Part shown: piece after piece, positions 1 through 7,053 of the stretch
Numbering within the stretch: position 1 is the stretch's first letter
Layout: every line of letters starts with the position of its first letter
NCBI GenBank assembly: GCA_028275205.1
Contig: JAPWVB010000002.1
Coordinates: 1-37,683 of the forward strand
Length of the DNA stretch: 37,683 nt
From: Candidatus Acetothermia bacterium
Lineage (GTDB): Bacteria > Bipolaricaulota > Bipolaricaulia > RBG-16-55-9 > DRXL01
Reading direction: 5' to 3'
Program-made: the position numbers and the translations under genes
The notes under the pieces: generated by a model
Seen by the model: the letters and a program-made list of their open reading frames with translations, nothing else
The model's database searches: none
Told to the model about the DNA's origin: nothing

Positions 1-1411
1 AGAGCCCACGGAGATTCGCGCAATTCAGCTCACCGGAGCGACAGTCTACCCTCTGAAACGTCTGCAAGCTCTCATCGGGAAGCTCCCTCAGGGGCCGGTC
101 AATAACTTTGCGCTCTTGACGGCCCTCAAGCGCGTCTACGACCTCTATCGCGTCGAGGGCTATATATTAGTCAACTTCATCAAAGAGTCTCTTGCAGACG
201 GCGTGCTCACCGTGCGCATCACCGAGGGGAAGATCACCAAAGTCACGATCTCCAACGCGTGCAAGCCCGGCGCCAAGTCTGTGATCATCCCCAAGGTGTT
301 GGAATTCCCGCGACAGTGCACCTCGGAGATGGTCATCCGCAAGGCGCTGCGCCTGAAGGAAGGGGATCTCGTCAACGAGAACCCCTTGCGCGACAGCTTC
401 AGAAATCTCTTGCAGTTGGGATATTTTAAGCAAGATGGCGTGAACATCCAACCCAAGGTGCTCGACGAGTCCACCGGGGAAGTAGAACTGTTGGTCAGCG
501 TCGTCGAAGAAGATCAGCTTGGCAATCTCAAGGGAGGCTTGAGCTACAACCCTCAGGTGGGGCTGGTGGGGCAATTCAGCTTGGGATGGAAGAATATCTT
601 GGGGACAGCCCAAGATCTCGATCTGTCAGTTGATCGCGGGCTGGTCGGCAAAGCCGTCCTCAATTACTCCGTGAATTATAAGACGACCGCGTACTTCAGA
701 GAGTACAACTCCGTCGAGGTCTCGCTCTTCAACAACACATCGCAGCAGACCGATCCCAAACCCCACGAGATGACCAAGGCAGGCGCGACTTTCGCCGTGA
801 GCTACCCCGTGCTGTCCAATCTCACGCTGACGCTGCGCTTCCGCTACGAGAACGTCTGGAAGGCTGAGCCCATCAACGAGAAGAGTTTAATTATGTCCCT
901 GGGGCTGGATGTGGTCCACGACACGAGAAATAACCCACTCTTCCCAACCTCCGGGGGCGAAGTGATCTTCATGGGGGAGCAAGCGGGCAAGTTCGCCGTG
1001 GGCACAGAGTTCACCAAGCTCCAAGGGATCTGGACCCATCATTGGATGACTCTTGAGCGCCAGACGATCTCCGTCAGGCTCTATGGGGCTCTGGGCTTGA
1101 CCCTGCCCTCGCAAGAGCGCTTTGGGTTTGGCGGGGTGATGACCGTGCGCGGCTGGGAGATGCGCTTCACTGAGCGATTTGCTTTGGCCAATCTCGAATA
1201 TCGCATGGAGCTCGCCGAAAACATTTGGGGCGTCTTCTACTATGACGCCGGGTGGGCGGAGGAGGTGGGATGGCGACAGTCGCTCGGCTTTGAGATGCGC
1301 TTGGTGACAGGCTTCGTGGGAAACGTGCGATTCATCTTGGCCTGGCCGTTCTACGAGACGGGCCTGCAGATCGCACCGGTCTTTCAGTTTGGCTTTGGCA
1401 CGATGTTCTAA
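1..1411 (+). CDS. bamA: BamA/Omp85 outer-membrane assembly protein, 5' end cut by window
   Basis: Inserts beta-barrel proteins into the outer membrane. The open frame runs from base 2 without a stop, so the gene starts before the window; the TTG at 116 is internal. The visible part begins inside one POTRA domain, continues through a last POTRA domain (about codons for 'ITKVTIS' to 'VSVVEED'), and then a 16-strand-type barrel. The lid-loop signature VRGW, conserved as VRGF/Y in Omp85 proteins, lies near 1147-1158, and the protein ends in phenylalanine (FGFGTMF), as expected of a barrel beta-signal. The next genes are a Skp-like chaperone and fabZ, the classical bamA neighbourhood, although lpxD is absent between them. 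Family assignment is firm; the number of POTRA domains cannot be seen. Confidence 0.93.
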   Translation, partial: EPTEIRAIQLTGATVYPLKRLQALIGKLPQGPVNNFALLTALKRVYDLYRVEGYILVNFIKESLADGVLTVRITEGKITKVTISNACKPGAKSVIIPKVLEFPRQCTSEMVIRKALRLKEGDLVNENPLRDSFRNLLQLGYFKQDGVNIQPKVLDESTGEVELLVSVVEEDQLGNLKGGLSYNPQVGLVGQFSLGWKNILGTAQDLDLSVDRGLVGKAVLNYSVNYKTTAYFREYNSVEVSLFNNTSQQTDPKPHEMTKAGATFAVSYPVLSNLTLTLRFRYENVWKAEPINEKSLIMSLGLDVVHDTRNNPLFPTSGGEVIFMGEQAGKFAVGTEFTKLQGIWTHHWMTLERQTISVRLYGALGLTLPSQERFGFGGVMTVRGWEMRFTERFALANLEYRMELAENIWGVFYYDAGWAEEVGWRQSLGFEMRLVTGFVGNVRFILAWPFYETGLQIAPVFQFGFGTMF

Positions 1412-1436
1412 TAACTCTTACGAAGGAGGAAACGCT

Positions 1437-1988
1437 ATGCAAATCAGAATTCTGCTTGGGATCGGCCTTGTGGCGGCGGCGCTGGTGTTGGGAGGATGTC
1501 AGTCCCAAGGGGGTGCGCAAAATCTCGATGACTTGCGCGCCAAGATCGCTCAGCTCGAAAAGGAAGTCCAGGACTTAAAAGCTCAGCTCGCCCAAAGCGG
1601 GAAGGGCCTGCGGATCGCTTACATCAACGCAGAAAAAGTCTTCCAAGACTACAAGAAGACTGGCGAGGCCGTGGAGAAATTCCGCGCCGAAGCCGAGAAG
1701 AAGCAAAGCGAGCTCAAGGCCCTCCAAGATAAATTTAAGAAGGGGCTGATGAGCGAGGAGGAGTTCAATCGAGAGGCAGCCCGCATCCAACAAGAGCTCC
1801 AGCGCCTGGACTTGGAGCTGACCGCGCAGATCCAAGGGGAGATGATCAAAGCCGTGGAGCAAGTTGCTAAGGAGCGTGGGTATCACTGGGTGACCCAGCG
1901 CAAGGACGTCGTCCTCTACGCCGATCCCCAAGTGCTCGAAGATATTACATACGATGTGCTGAAGATTCTCAATGCTCAAGGGCAGTGA
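1437..1988 (+). CDS. Skp/OmpH-like periplasmic chaperone, predicted lipoprotein
   Basis: A 183-residue protein of the OmpH/Skp type, which holds unfolded outer-membrane proteins in the periplasm for BamA. Residues 1-20 form a lipoprotein signal with lipobox LGGC (Cys21), so the protein should be lipid-anchored; classical Skp is soluble. Residues 29-50 and about 70-130 are long charged coiled-coil helices, and 'IAYINAEKVFQDYKKTG' fits the conserved OmpH N-terminal motif. The ATG at 1437 follows an AAGGAGG ribosome-binding site at 1423-1429 with a 7-base spacer; the longer frame from 1389 would start inside bamA and lack this site. It lies 25 bases after bamA and one base before fabZ, so co-transcription is likely. 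Confidence 0.88.
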   Translation: MQIRILLGIGLVAAALVLGGCQSQGGAQNLDDLRAKIAQLEKEVQDLKAQLAQSGKGLRIAYINAEKVFQDYKKTGEAVEKFRAEAEKKQSELKALQDKFKKGLMSEEEFNREAARIQQELQRLDLELTAQIQGEMIKAVEQVAKERGYHWVTQRKDVVLYADPQVLEDITYDVLKILNAQGQ

Positions 1989-1989
1989 G

Positions 1990-2415
1990 ATGGGCACCGA
2001 GGAGATTCTGCGGATCTTGCCCCATCGCTACCCGTTCTTGCTCGTTGACCGGGTGTTGGGATGGAGCAGCACGCGGGTGCGAGCGCTCAAGAACGTCACC
2101 CACAACGAGCCGTTCTTTATGGGGCACTTTCCTGAGCGTCCCATCATGCCTGGGGTCTTGATCCTAGAGGGCCTGGCCCAGACGGTGGGGCTGCTGGTCA
2201 GCCAAGAGCACCCTGGCAAGAGGGGCTACTTAGTCGGGATCGATCGGGCGCGGTTCCGCCGTCCCGTTCACCCCGGCGATACACTCATCTATGAAGTTGA
2301 ACTGAAGCGGAGCAAGGCGGGAGTATATCGCGCCCAAGCCCAGGCCACCGTCGAGGGTACCGTCGTCGCCGAAGCGCTCCTCTCTGTGGCTGTCACTGAA
2401 GAGATCGAGGAGTAG
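1990..2415 (+). CDS. fabZ: 3-hydroxyacyl-ACP dehydratase FabZ
   Basis: Dehydrates (3R)-hydroxyacyl-ACP to the trans-2-enoyl form in type II fatty-acid synthesis, in the cytoplasm. The 141-residue length is typical. The opening motif LPHRYPFLLVDRV and the catalytic motif GHFPERPIMPG are intact, giving catalytic His46 and Glu60. I chose the ATG at 1990, one base after the skp stop, because AAGGG at 1978-1982 is well placed as a ribosome-binding site and the known FabZ N-terminus starts here; an in-frame ATG at 1972 would overlap skp. Translational coupling with the upstream gene is likely. Linkage of bamA, skp and fabZ is common in diderms. Confidence 0.95.
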   Translation: MGTEEILRILPHRYPFLLVDRVLGWSSTRVRALKNVTHNEPFFMGHFPERPIMPGVLILEGLAQTVGLLVSQEHPGKRGYLVGIDRARFRRPVHPGDTLIYEVELKRSKAGVYRAQAQATVEGTVVAEALLSVAVTEEIEE

Positions 2416-2418
2416 GCT

Positions 2419-3330
2419 ATGAAACCGTTAGTCGAGTCTGTGCCTAATATCAGCGAGGGTCGAGATCACTCGAAGATCGAAGCGATAGTCACGGCGGTGC
2501 GCGAGACTCCAGGGGCCATCGTGCTTGATGTCGACCCCGACACCGATCACAACCGCACGGTCATCACTTTTGTCGGGGAGCCGAAAGCTGTGGAGACGGC
2601 GGTCTTAAACTTAGTCGCAAAAGCCGTGGAACTGATCGATCTGACGAAGCACAAAGGGGAGCATCCGCGCATGGGGGCCGTAGATGTCATCCCCTTTGTG
2701 CCCTTGCGTAAGGTGACGAAGAAGGAGTGCATTGAGCTAGCGCGGCGCGTCGGCCAAGCGATCTGGGAGCGCTTCAAGGTTCCCGTCTATCTCTATGAGG
2801 ACGCGGCGACCCGCCCAGAACGCAAAGATCTCGCCAACATCCGCAAGGGGGAGTTTGAGAACTTCTTCAAGAAGATCCAAGAGCCCGACTGGGCCCCCGA
2901 TTTTGGCGAACGCCTCGTTCATCCCACGGCGGGGGTCACTGCGGTGGGTGTCCGACCCCCTCTGATCGCGTTCAACGTCAACCTGGGGACAAATAATTTA
3001 GAGATTGCTAAGAGCATTGCCAAGGCGATCCGGGGTTCTGATGGCGGCCTGCGCTATGTCAAAGCGTTAGGATTTGCTCTGGAGGGCCGGGGCATCGTCC
3101 AAGTCTCTATGAATCTGACGAACTTCGAGAAGACCCCGCTCTATCAAGTCTTTGAGCTGATCAAGTGCGAGGCCGACCGCTGGGGGGTGCCCATCGTGGG
3201 GAGCGAGATCGTGGGGCTTGTCCCCCAGGCGGCGCTCCTCCAAGTCGCGGAGCACTTCCTCCGGCTTGAGAACTTCAGCTATGACCAAGTGTTAGAGAAC
3301 CGTCTGGCCCAGTGTCTCGAAGAGTCCTGA
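2419..3330 (+). CDS. ftcD: glutamate formimidoyltransferase
   Basis: A 303-residue protein covering only the formiminotransferase domains (N- and C-subdomains), without the cyclodeaminase part found in the mammalian enzyme. It matches from VESVPNISEGRD to the C-terminus. The catalytic histidine lies in HKGEHPRMGAVDVIPF and is residue 82, the same number as in the mammalian enzyme. The reaction transfers the formimino group of formiminoglutamate to tetrahydrofolate. No histidine-degradation gene is seen nearby, and some bacterial FtcD proteins are known to replace 5-formyltetrahydrofolate cycloligase, so folate repair is an alternative role. It starts three bases after fabZ, in the same transcription unit. 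Confidence 0.93.
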   Translation: MKPLVESVPNISEGRDHSKIEAIVTAVRETPGAIVLDVDPDTDHNRTVITFVGEPKAVETAVLNLVAKAVELIDLTKHKGEHPRMGAVDVIPFVPLRKVTKKECIELARRVGQAIWERFKVPVYLYEDAATRPERKDLANIRKGEFENFFKKIQEPDWAPDFGERLVHPTAGVTAVGVRPPLIAFNVNLGTNNLEIAKSIAKAIRGSDGGLRYVKALGFALEGRGIVQVSMNLTNFEKTPLYQVFELIKCEADRWGVPIVGSEIVGLVPQAALLQVAEHFLRLENFSYDQVLENRLAQCLEES

Positions 3331-3356
3331 CCCTCTTCCTTCCCTAGGAAAGTGGG

Positions 3357-3377
3357 CACAGCTAGGATCGAGCTGTG
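3357..3377 (+). promoter_or_regulatory. possible murD promoter and inverted repeat over its start codon
   Basis: TAGGAT at 3363-3368 resembles a -10 box; TTCCCT at 3340-3345, 17 bases upstream, is only a weak -35. Transcription would start close to the GTG at 3375, giving a leaderless message. The same bases carry a perfect 7-bp inverted repeat, CACAGCT (3357-3363) and AGCTGTG (3371-3377), whose right arm contains the start codon. It could be an operator, or a hairpin hiding the start in read-through RNA. Confidence 0.4.
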
Positions 3378-4739
3378 TATCGCTCTGTTACGGTCTTAGG
3401 GGCTGGGCGCAGCGGCCTCGCCGCCGCTCGTGCCCTGCGCCACTTAGGAGCTGACGTCTTCGTCAGTGAGCAAGGGGCTCTCGATCAACAAATTAAAGCC
3501 GAGCTTACCCAGCTGGGCATCGCTTTTGAGGAACACGGCCACACCGAGCGCGCTCTCGCTTCTGCCCAGCTGATCGTCCTCTCCCCTGGAGTCTCTATAA
3601 AAACTCCTATCGTCCAACACGCTCGCAAGCGGGGTATTCCCGTCTGGGGCGAGTTGGAGCTCGCGTATCGTCTCTGTCCCAGCGAGAAAATTATTGCTGT
3701 GACGGGCACCAACGGCAAGAGCACCACGACAAAACTCATCGAAGAGTTGCTCGCCCAAAGCGGGCGGAGAGCCCTCAGCGCAGGCAACATCGGGACACCG
3801 CTCATCGCCCATCTTAACGAGATTACTCCAGAGACCATCGTCGTCTTGGAAGTGAGCAGCTTTCAGCTTGAGTCCATCGAGAGCTTTCGGCCCGCTGTTG
3901 CAGTCTTTTTAAATATCGCGCCGAACCATCTCGATCGTCACGAGAACTTCTCTGAGTATCTTTCTACGAAGTGTCGGATCTTCGAGAACCAAACCGAACG
4001 TGATCTCTTAGTGCTTCCGAGGGATCTCTCCCTCCCCAAGCGCCCCCGCTCCCGGATCGTCTATTATGATGAGCTGCTCCCAGAGCTGAGCTCTCTGAAG
4101 GCGCCCGCTCATCTCAAAAGAGATATTGCAGCAGCGTGGGCGGCAGCGCGCGCCTTCGTCCCCGATATGCCTCTTCCATCCCCAGAGATCTGCTCCCGCG
4201 TGCGCCTCCCCCATCGCCAGGAGTTCATAGCAGAGATCAACAGGGTGAAGTTCTATGACGATTCCAAGGCGACGACCGTCCACGCCACGCTCGCGGCGCT
4301 CGACGCTTTTGAAGAGCCATTAGTGTTGATCTTAGGCGGGCGCAATAAGAATCTCGACTTTGCGCCGCTGGCTGCGGCGCTGCGCTCCAAGCCGATCTGC
4401 GAGATTCTCTTAATGGGCGAAGCCGCACCTCAGATCGCCCAGGCCCTGCAAGCAGCCCAGATCACGCAATTTTCGTTTGTCAAAGATTTCTCCGAGGCGG
4501 TCGCGCGGGCGTTGCGTTACCCTGGGGCGACGTGCCTGCTCTCCCCGGCCTGCGCGAGCTTCGATCAGTTCCGAAATTATGAAGAACGCGGGCAGGCCTT
4601 CCGCGAGGCCGTGCTACGCGCGCGTGATCCAAACTTCACGCTGGCGCGGCCCGTCAAACTCGCAGAAGAAGATCCCTTGCCACGTCCCCAAGAGCAGCTT
4701 CCCGTCAGCAATGGGCACCGTGACCGAGTGCCCCACTAA
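3375..4739 (+). CDS. murD: UDP-N-acetylmuramoylalanine--D-glutamate ligase MurD
   Basis: Adds D-glutamate to UDP-MurNAc-L-alanine in the cytoplasmic stage of peptidoglycan synthesis. An N-terminal Rossmann-like domain (VLGAGRSGLAAARAL) is followed by the ATP-binding loop GTNGKST at 111-117, the EVSSFQLE motif, the NHLDRH motif and the C-terminal ligase domain ending near LLSPACASFDQF and YEERGQAF. The start is GTG at 3375, which places the Rossmann motif at the usual distance. The family core ends near residue 418. The remaining 35 or so residues are proline- and charge-rich, have no counterpart I recognise, and are encoded entirely antisense to the 3' end of yjbQ (126-base overlap). A lost stop codon would explain this tail. 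Confidence 0.95.
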   Translation: MYRSVTVLGAGRSGLAAARALRHLGADVFVSEQGALDQQIKAELTQLGIAFEEHGHTERALASAQLIVLSPGVSIKTPIVQHARKRGIPVWGELELAYRLCPSEKIIAVTGTNGKSTTTKLIEELLAQSGRRALSAGNIGTPLIAHLNEITPETIVVLEVSSFQLESIESFRPAVAVFLNIAPNHLDRHENFSEYLSTKCRIFENQTERDLLVLPRDLSLPKRPRSRIVYYDELLPELSSLKAPAHLKRDIAAAWAAARAFVPDMPLPSPEICSRVRLPHRQEFIAEINRVKFYDDSKATTVHATLAALDAFEEPLVLILGGRNKNLDFAPLAAALRSKPICEILLMGEAAPQIAQALQAAQITQFSFVKDFSEAVARALRYPGATCLLSPACASFDQFRNYEERGQAFREAVLRARDPNFTLARPVKLAEEDPLPRPQEQLPVSNGHRDRVPH

Positions 4740-5006
4740 GCTCGCGCGAATATGGGCGTGGGCGTTCCCCTCGGCGTGTTGGTAGAACGGCCCTGCGGGC
4801 ACTAACTTACCCAAAGCCGTGAGAATATCTTCTTTGACGGAAGGGTCTGCGTGCTCATTGATGGTGATCGCGGCGGTGGTGTGCGGCACAAAGAGCACAC
4901 ACGCGCCCTCGCTTATCCCCAGCTCGCGCACCGCCCGCTGCACTCGCTCGGTAATGTCAATCAGCTCTTGCTTGGCTTGAGTCTTAATAGTCAGCTTTAT
5001 CATCAC
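4614..5006 (-). CDS. yjbQ: YjbQ/UPF0047 family protein
   Basis: A 130-residue UPF0047 protein. Members have been linked to low-level thiamin-phosphate synthase activity, but their physiological role is unsettled. All family signatures are present: HTTAAITINE, the histidine-rich HAEGNAHAHIRASLVG, and the C-terminal GTWQGIFFCEFDGPR. The conserved C-terminus shows that the 126-base overlap with murD is not an over-extended call on this strand. The ATG (5004-5006) shares ATGA with the stop of the EF-G-like gene, and a second ATG follows at once, so translation is probably coupled. It is the last gene of the lptFD transcription unit. Confidence 0.92.
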   Translation of the reverse strand: MMIKLTIKTQAKQELIDITERVQRAVRELGISEGACVLFVPHTTAAITINEHADPSVKEDILTALGKLVPAGPFYQHAEGNAHAHIRASLVGHSVTVPIADGKLLLGTWQGIFFCEFDGPRQREVWITRA

Positions 5007-7003
5007 TTCGCTTCAGCTGCGGGCTTGCCTAAGGTCTTCCCTTCGCGCTTGAGTAACTCTTCCGTGAGCTTCTCGCTGGTCACGACTTGATAGCGGACAA
5101 ACTCCATCTGGAACGTGGCTCGTCCTTGGGTGAGCGATTTGAGCTCCAACGCATAGTCGAGCATCTCCGCGAGGGGGACTTCGGCCTCGATCTTGTCAAT
5201 CTTTATATGGCTATCGGTTGACTCCTCGGCCATCCCCATCCCCAAGATCCGTCCGCGCTTCCCGTTGAGATTGCTAATAATATCCCCGGTGAAGTCCGAG
5301 GGCGTCCAGATCGTCACTTTATAGATGGGTTCGAGCAGGGCCGGCTGCGCCGCTTGAGCTGCCAGCCGAAACGCATGCGCCCCAGCGATCTTAAAAGATA
5401 TTTCGTTCGAGTCCACCTCGTGATAGCTCCCGTAATAGACCGCTACGCGGATGTCAGTCATAGGGTATCCAGCTAAGATCCCTTGCTGCATCGCCTCAAG
5501 AACGCCCTTCTCGACAGCGGGGATGAACTCCCTAGGGATGACACCACCTTTGACTTCGTCCACGAACTCATAGGTCTTCCCAGGGATGGGCTCGACCCGA
5601 AGATGGGCTTCGCCGTATTGGCCGCGCCCGCCGCTCTGCTTTTTGTGTTTGTATTGCCCCTGAGCCACTTTGAGGATCGTCTCTTTATACGGAACATGCG
5701 GACGATGCATCTTCACCGAGACCCCGTAGCGATTCTTCAAGCGCTCCACAAAGACATTGAGATGGGTGTCGCCCAGCCCCGCCAGGATCGCTTCGTGGGT
5801 CACGCTATCGCGATAGAAATCCAAAGTGGCTTTGAGGCTGGCGATCTCTTTGAGGGCGCTACTCATCTTCTCGTCGTCAGCTTGGGTTTCAGGGGTGACG
5901 GCGCGGGCGAAGACCGGCTTGGGGAACTCTATCCATGGGAGGGGCTGGACCGTGGCCTCAGCGGCAAACGTCTCGCCCAGCTTACAATCGCTCAGCTTCG
6001 CTAACGCGATGATCTCCCCGGCGCGGGCCTGGGGGATCTTCTCCGTCTTATCCCCATGGAACCGTAAGATCTCCTTGACGCGCTCCTGCGCCCCAGTATT
6101 GATATTGACGATCGTGTCCCCTTCGGAGAGCTGCCCCCGCGAGATCTTCAAGAAAGCGAGCCTCCCCAGATACTGATCGGAGAAGAGATTGAACGCTTGA
6201 GCAAGGAAGCTCCCATTGGGCGCGGCAGCAAACGCTGGGGTGGCCGTCTGGAGGAACCCCAGCAGGGCATCTATGCCTACGCCAGTAGCTACTGAAGTGC
6301 AGAGAATTGGGCTGAAGAGCTGCGCTTTCAAGGCCTCCTGGAGCGCAGCTTTGATCTCTTCCGTGGGGATCTCCTGCCCTTCTAAAAAGTGCACCATCAG
6401 CTCGTCGTTGGCCTCGGCGAGCACTTCTAAGAGCTTCTCGCGCTCGGCTGCGATAGTCCCTTGGAGAGTGCTTGGGATCTCGCCCTTGCGCTTGTCCCCA
6501 TAGATCGCTTTGTTCTCAATGAGATCGACATAGCCCACCAAGTTCGACCCTTCATAGATGGGGAACTGCAAGAAGGCGAAACGTCCAGGGAGCATTGTCC
6601 GCACGGACTCGACGGCTTGAGAGAAGTTCGCGTTGGGCAGGTCGAGCTTGTTGATCAGGACGAGAGCGGGCTTTTTGAACTTGCGGATGAGCTCCCACGC
6701 CTTTTCGGTGTGGACCTCGACGCCCTTCTCCGCGTTGATCACGAGCACGGCCGCCTCTGAGGCCCAGAGGGCTTTATAGACCTCCTCGATGAACTCGCTG
6801 AAGCCAGGGGTATCGAGAATCTGGAGGAGCTTCTCCCCCTGGACGAGGCTGCCCACCCCAAGATCTACCGAGTGTCCGCGGCTTTTGGCCTCGGGAGTGA
6901 AATCGAACTTGGCCTCATGGCCCGCCCGCTTGAGGAGCGCCTCTGCGAGCGCTGTCTTGCCTGAGCTGGCGTGTCCCACAAAACAAATGGTCCGTACTTC
7001 CAT
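5003..7003 (-). CDS. EF-G-like translational GTPase (EF-G2 type)
   Basis: A 666-residue paralogue of elongation factor G. The GTPase domain has P-loop GHASSGKT (10-17), DTPG (64-67) and NKLD (118-121), followed by domain II, a domain III/IV region and a C-terminal domain V (RGRILGMG onwards). After DTPG the residue is Phe68, where canonical EF-G has the catalytic histidine of DTPGH. That substitution is typical of the EF-G2/FusA-like branch, so this is unlikely to be the main translocase; a specialised or ribosome-recycling role is conceivable but unproven. It starts 50 bases after lptFD and overlaps yjbQ by ATGA. A 12-base palindrome, TGAGTATACTCA, lies in the gap upstream (7023-7034). Confidence 0.88.
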   Translation of the reverse strand: MEVRTICFVGHASSGKTALAEALLKRAGHEAKFDFTPEAKSRGHSVDLGVGSLVQGEKLLQILDTPGFSEFIEEVYKALWASEAAVLVINAEKGVEVHTEKAWELIRKFKKPALVLINKLDLPNANFSQAVESVRTMLPGRFAFLQFPIYEGSNLVGYVDLIENKAIYGDKRKGEIPSTLQGTIAAEREKLLEVLAEANDELMVHFLEGQEIPTEEIKAALQEALKAQLFSPILCTSVATGVGIDALLGFLQTATPAFAAAPNGSFLAQAFNLFSDQYLGRLAFLKISRGQLSEGDTIVNINTGAQERVKEILRFHGDKTEKIPQARAGEIIALAKLSDCKLGETFAAEATVQPLPWIEFPKPVFARAVTPETQADDEKMSSALKEIASLKATLDFYRDSVTHEAILAGLGDTHLNVFVERLKNRYGVSVKMHRPHVPYKETILKVAQGQYKHKKQSGGRGQYGEAHLRVEPIPGKTYEFVDEVKGGVIPREFIPAVEKGVLEAMQQGILAGYPMTDIRVAVYYGSYHEVDSNEISFKIAGAHAFRLAAQAAQPALLEPIYKVTIWTPSDFTGDIISNLNGKRGRILGMGMAEESTDSHIKIDKIEAEVPLAEMLDYALELKSLTQGRATFQMEFVRYQVVTSEKLTEELLKREGKTLGKPAAEAK

Positions 7004-7053
7004 AGGCGAGTGATCACCCCACTGAGTATACTCAAAAAGCGCGGCGCGTGCAG

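Noticed and set aside
7023..7034. Palindrome TGAGTATACTCA as the lptFD terminator
   Set aside because: A 12-base palindrome without a loop or a GC-rich stem is a poor terminator; the nearby T-run precedes it instead of following it. It may be an operator or contain a -10 box.
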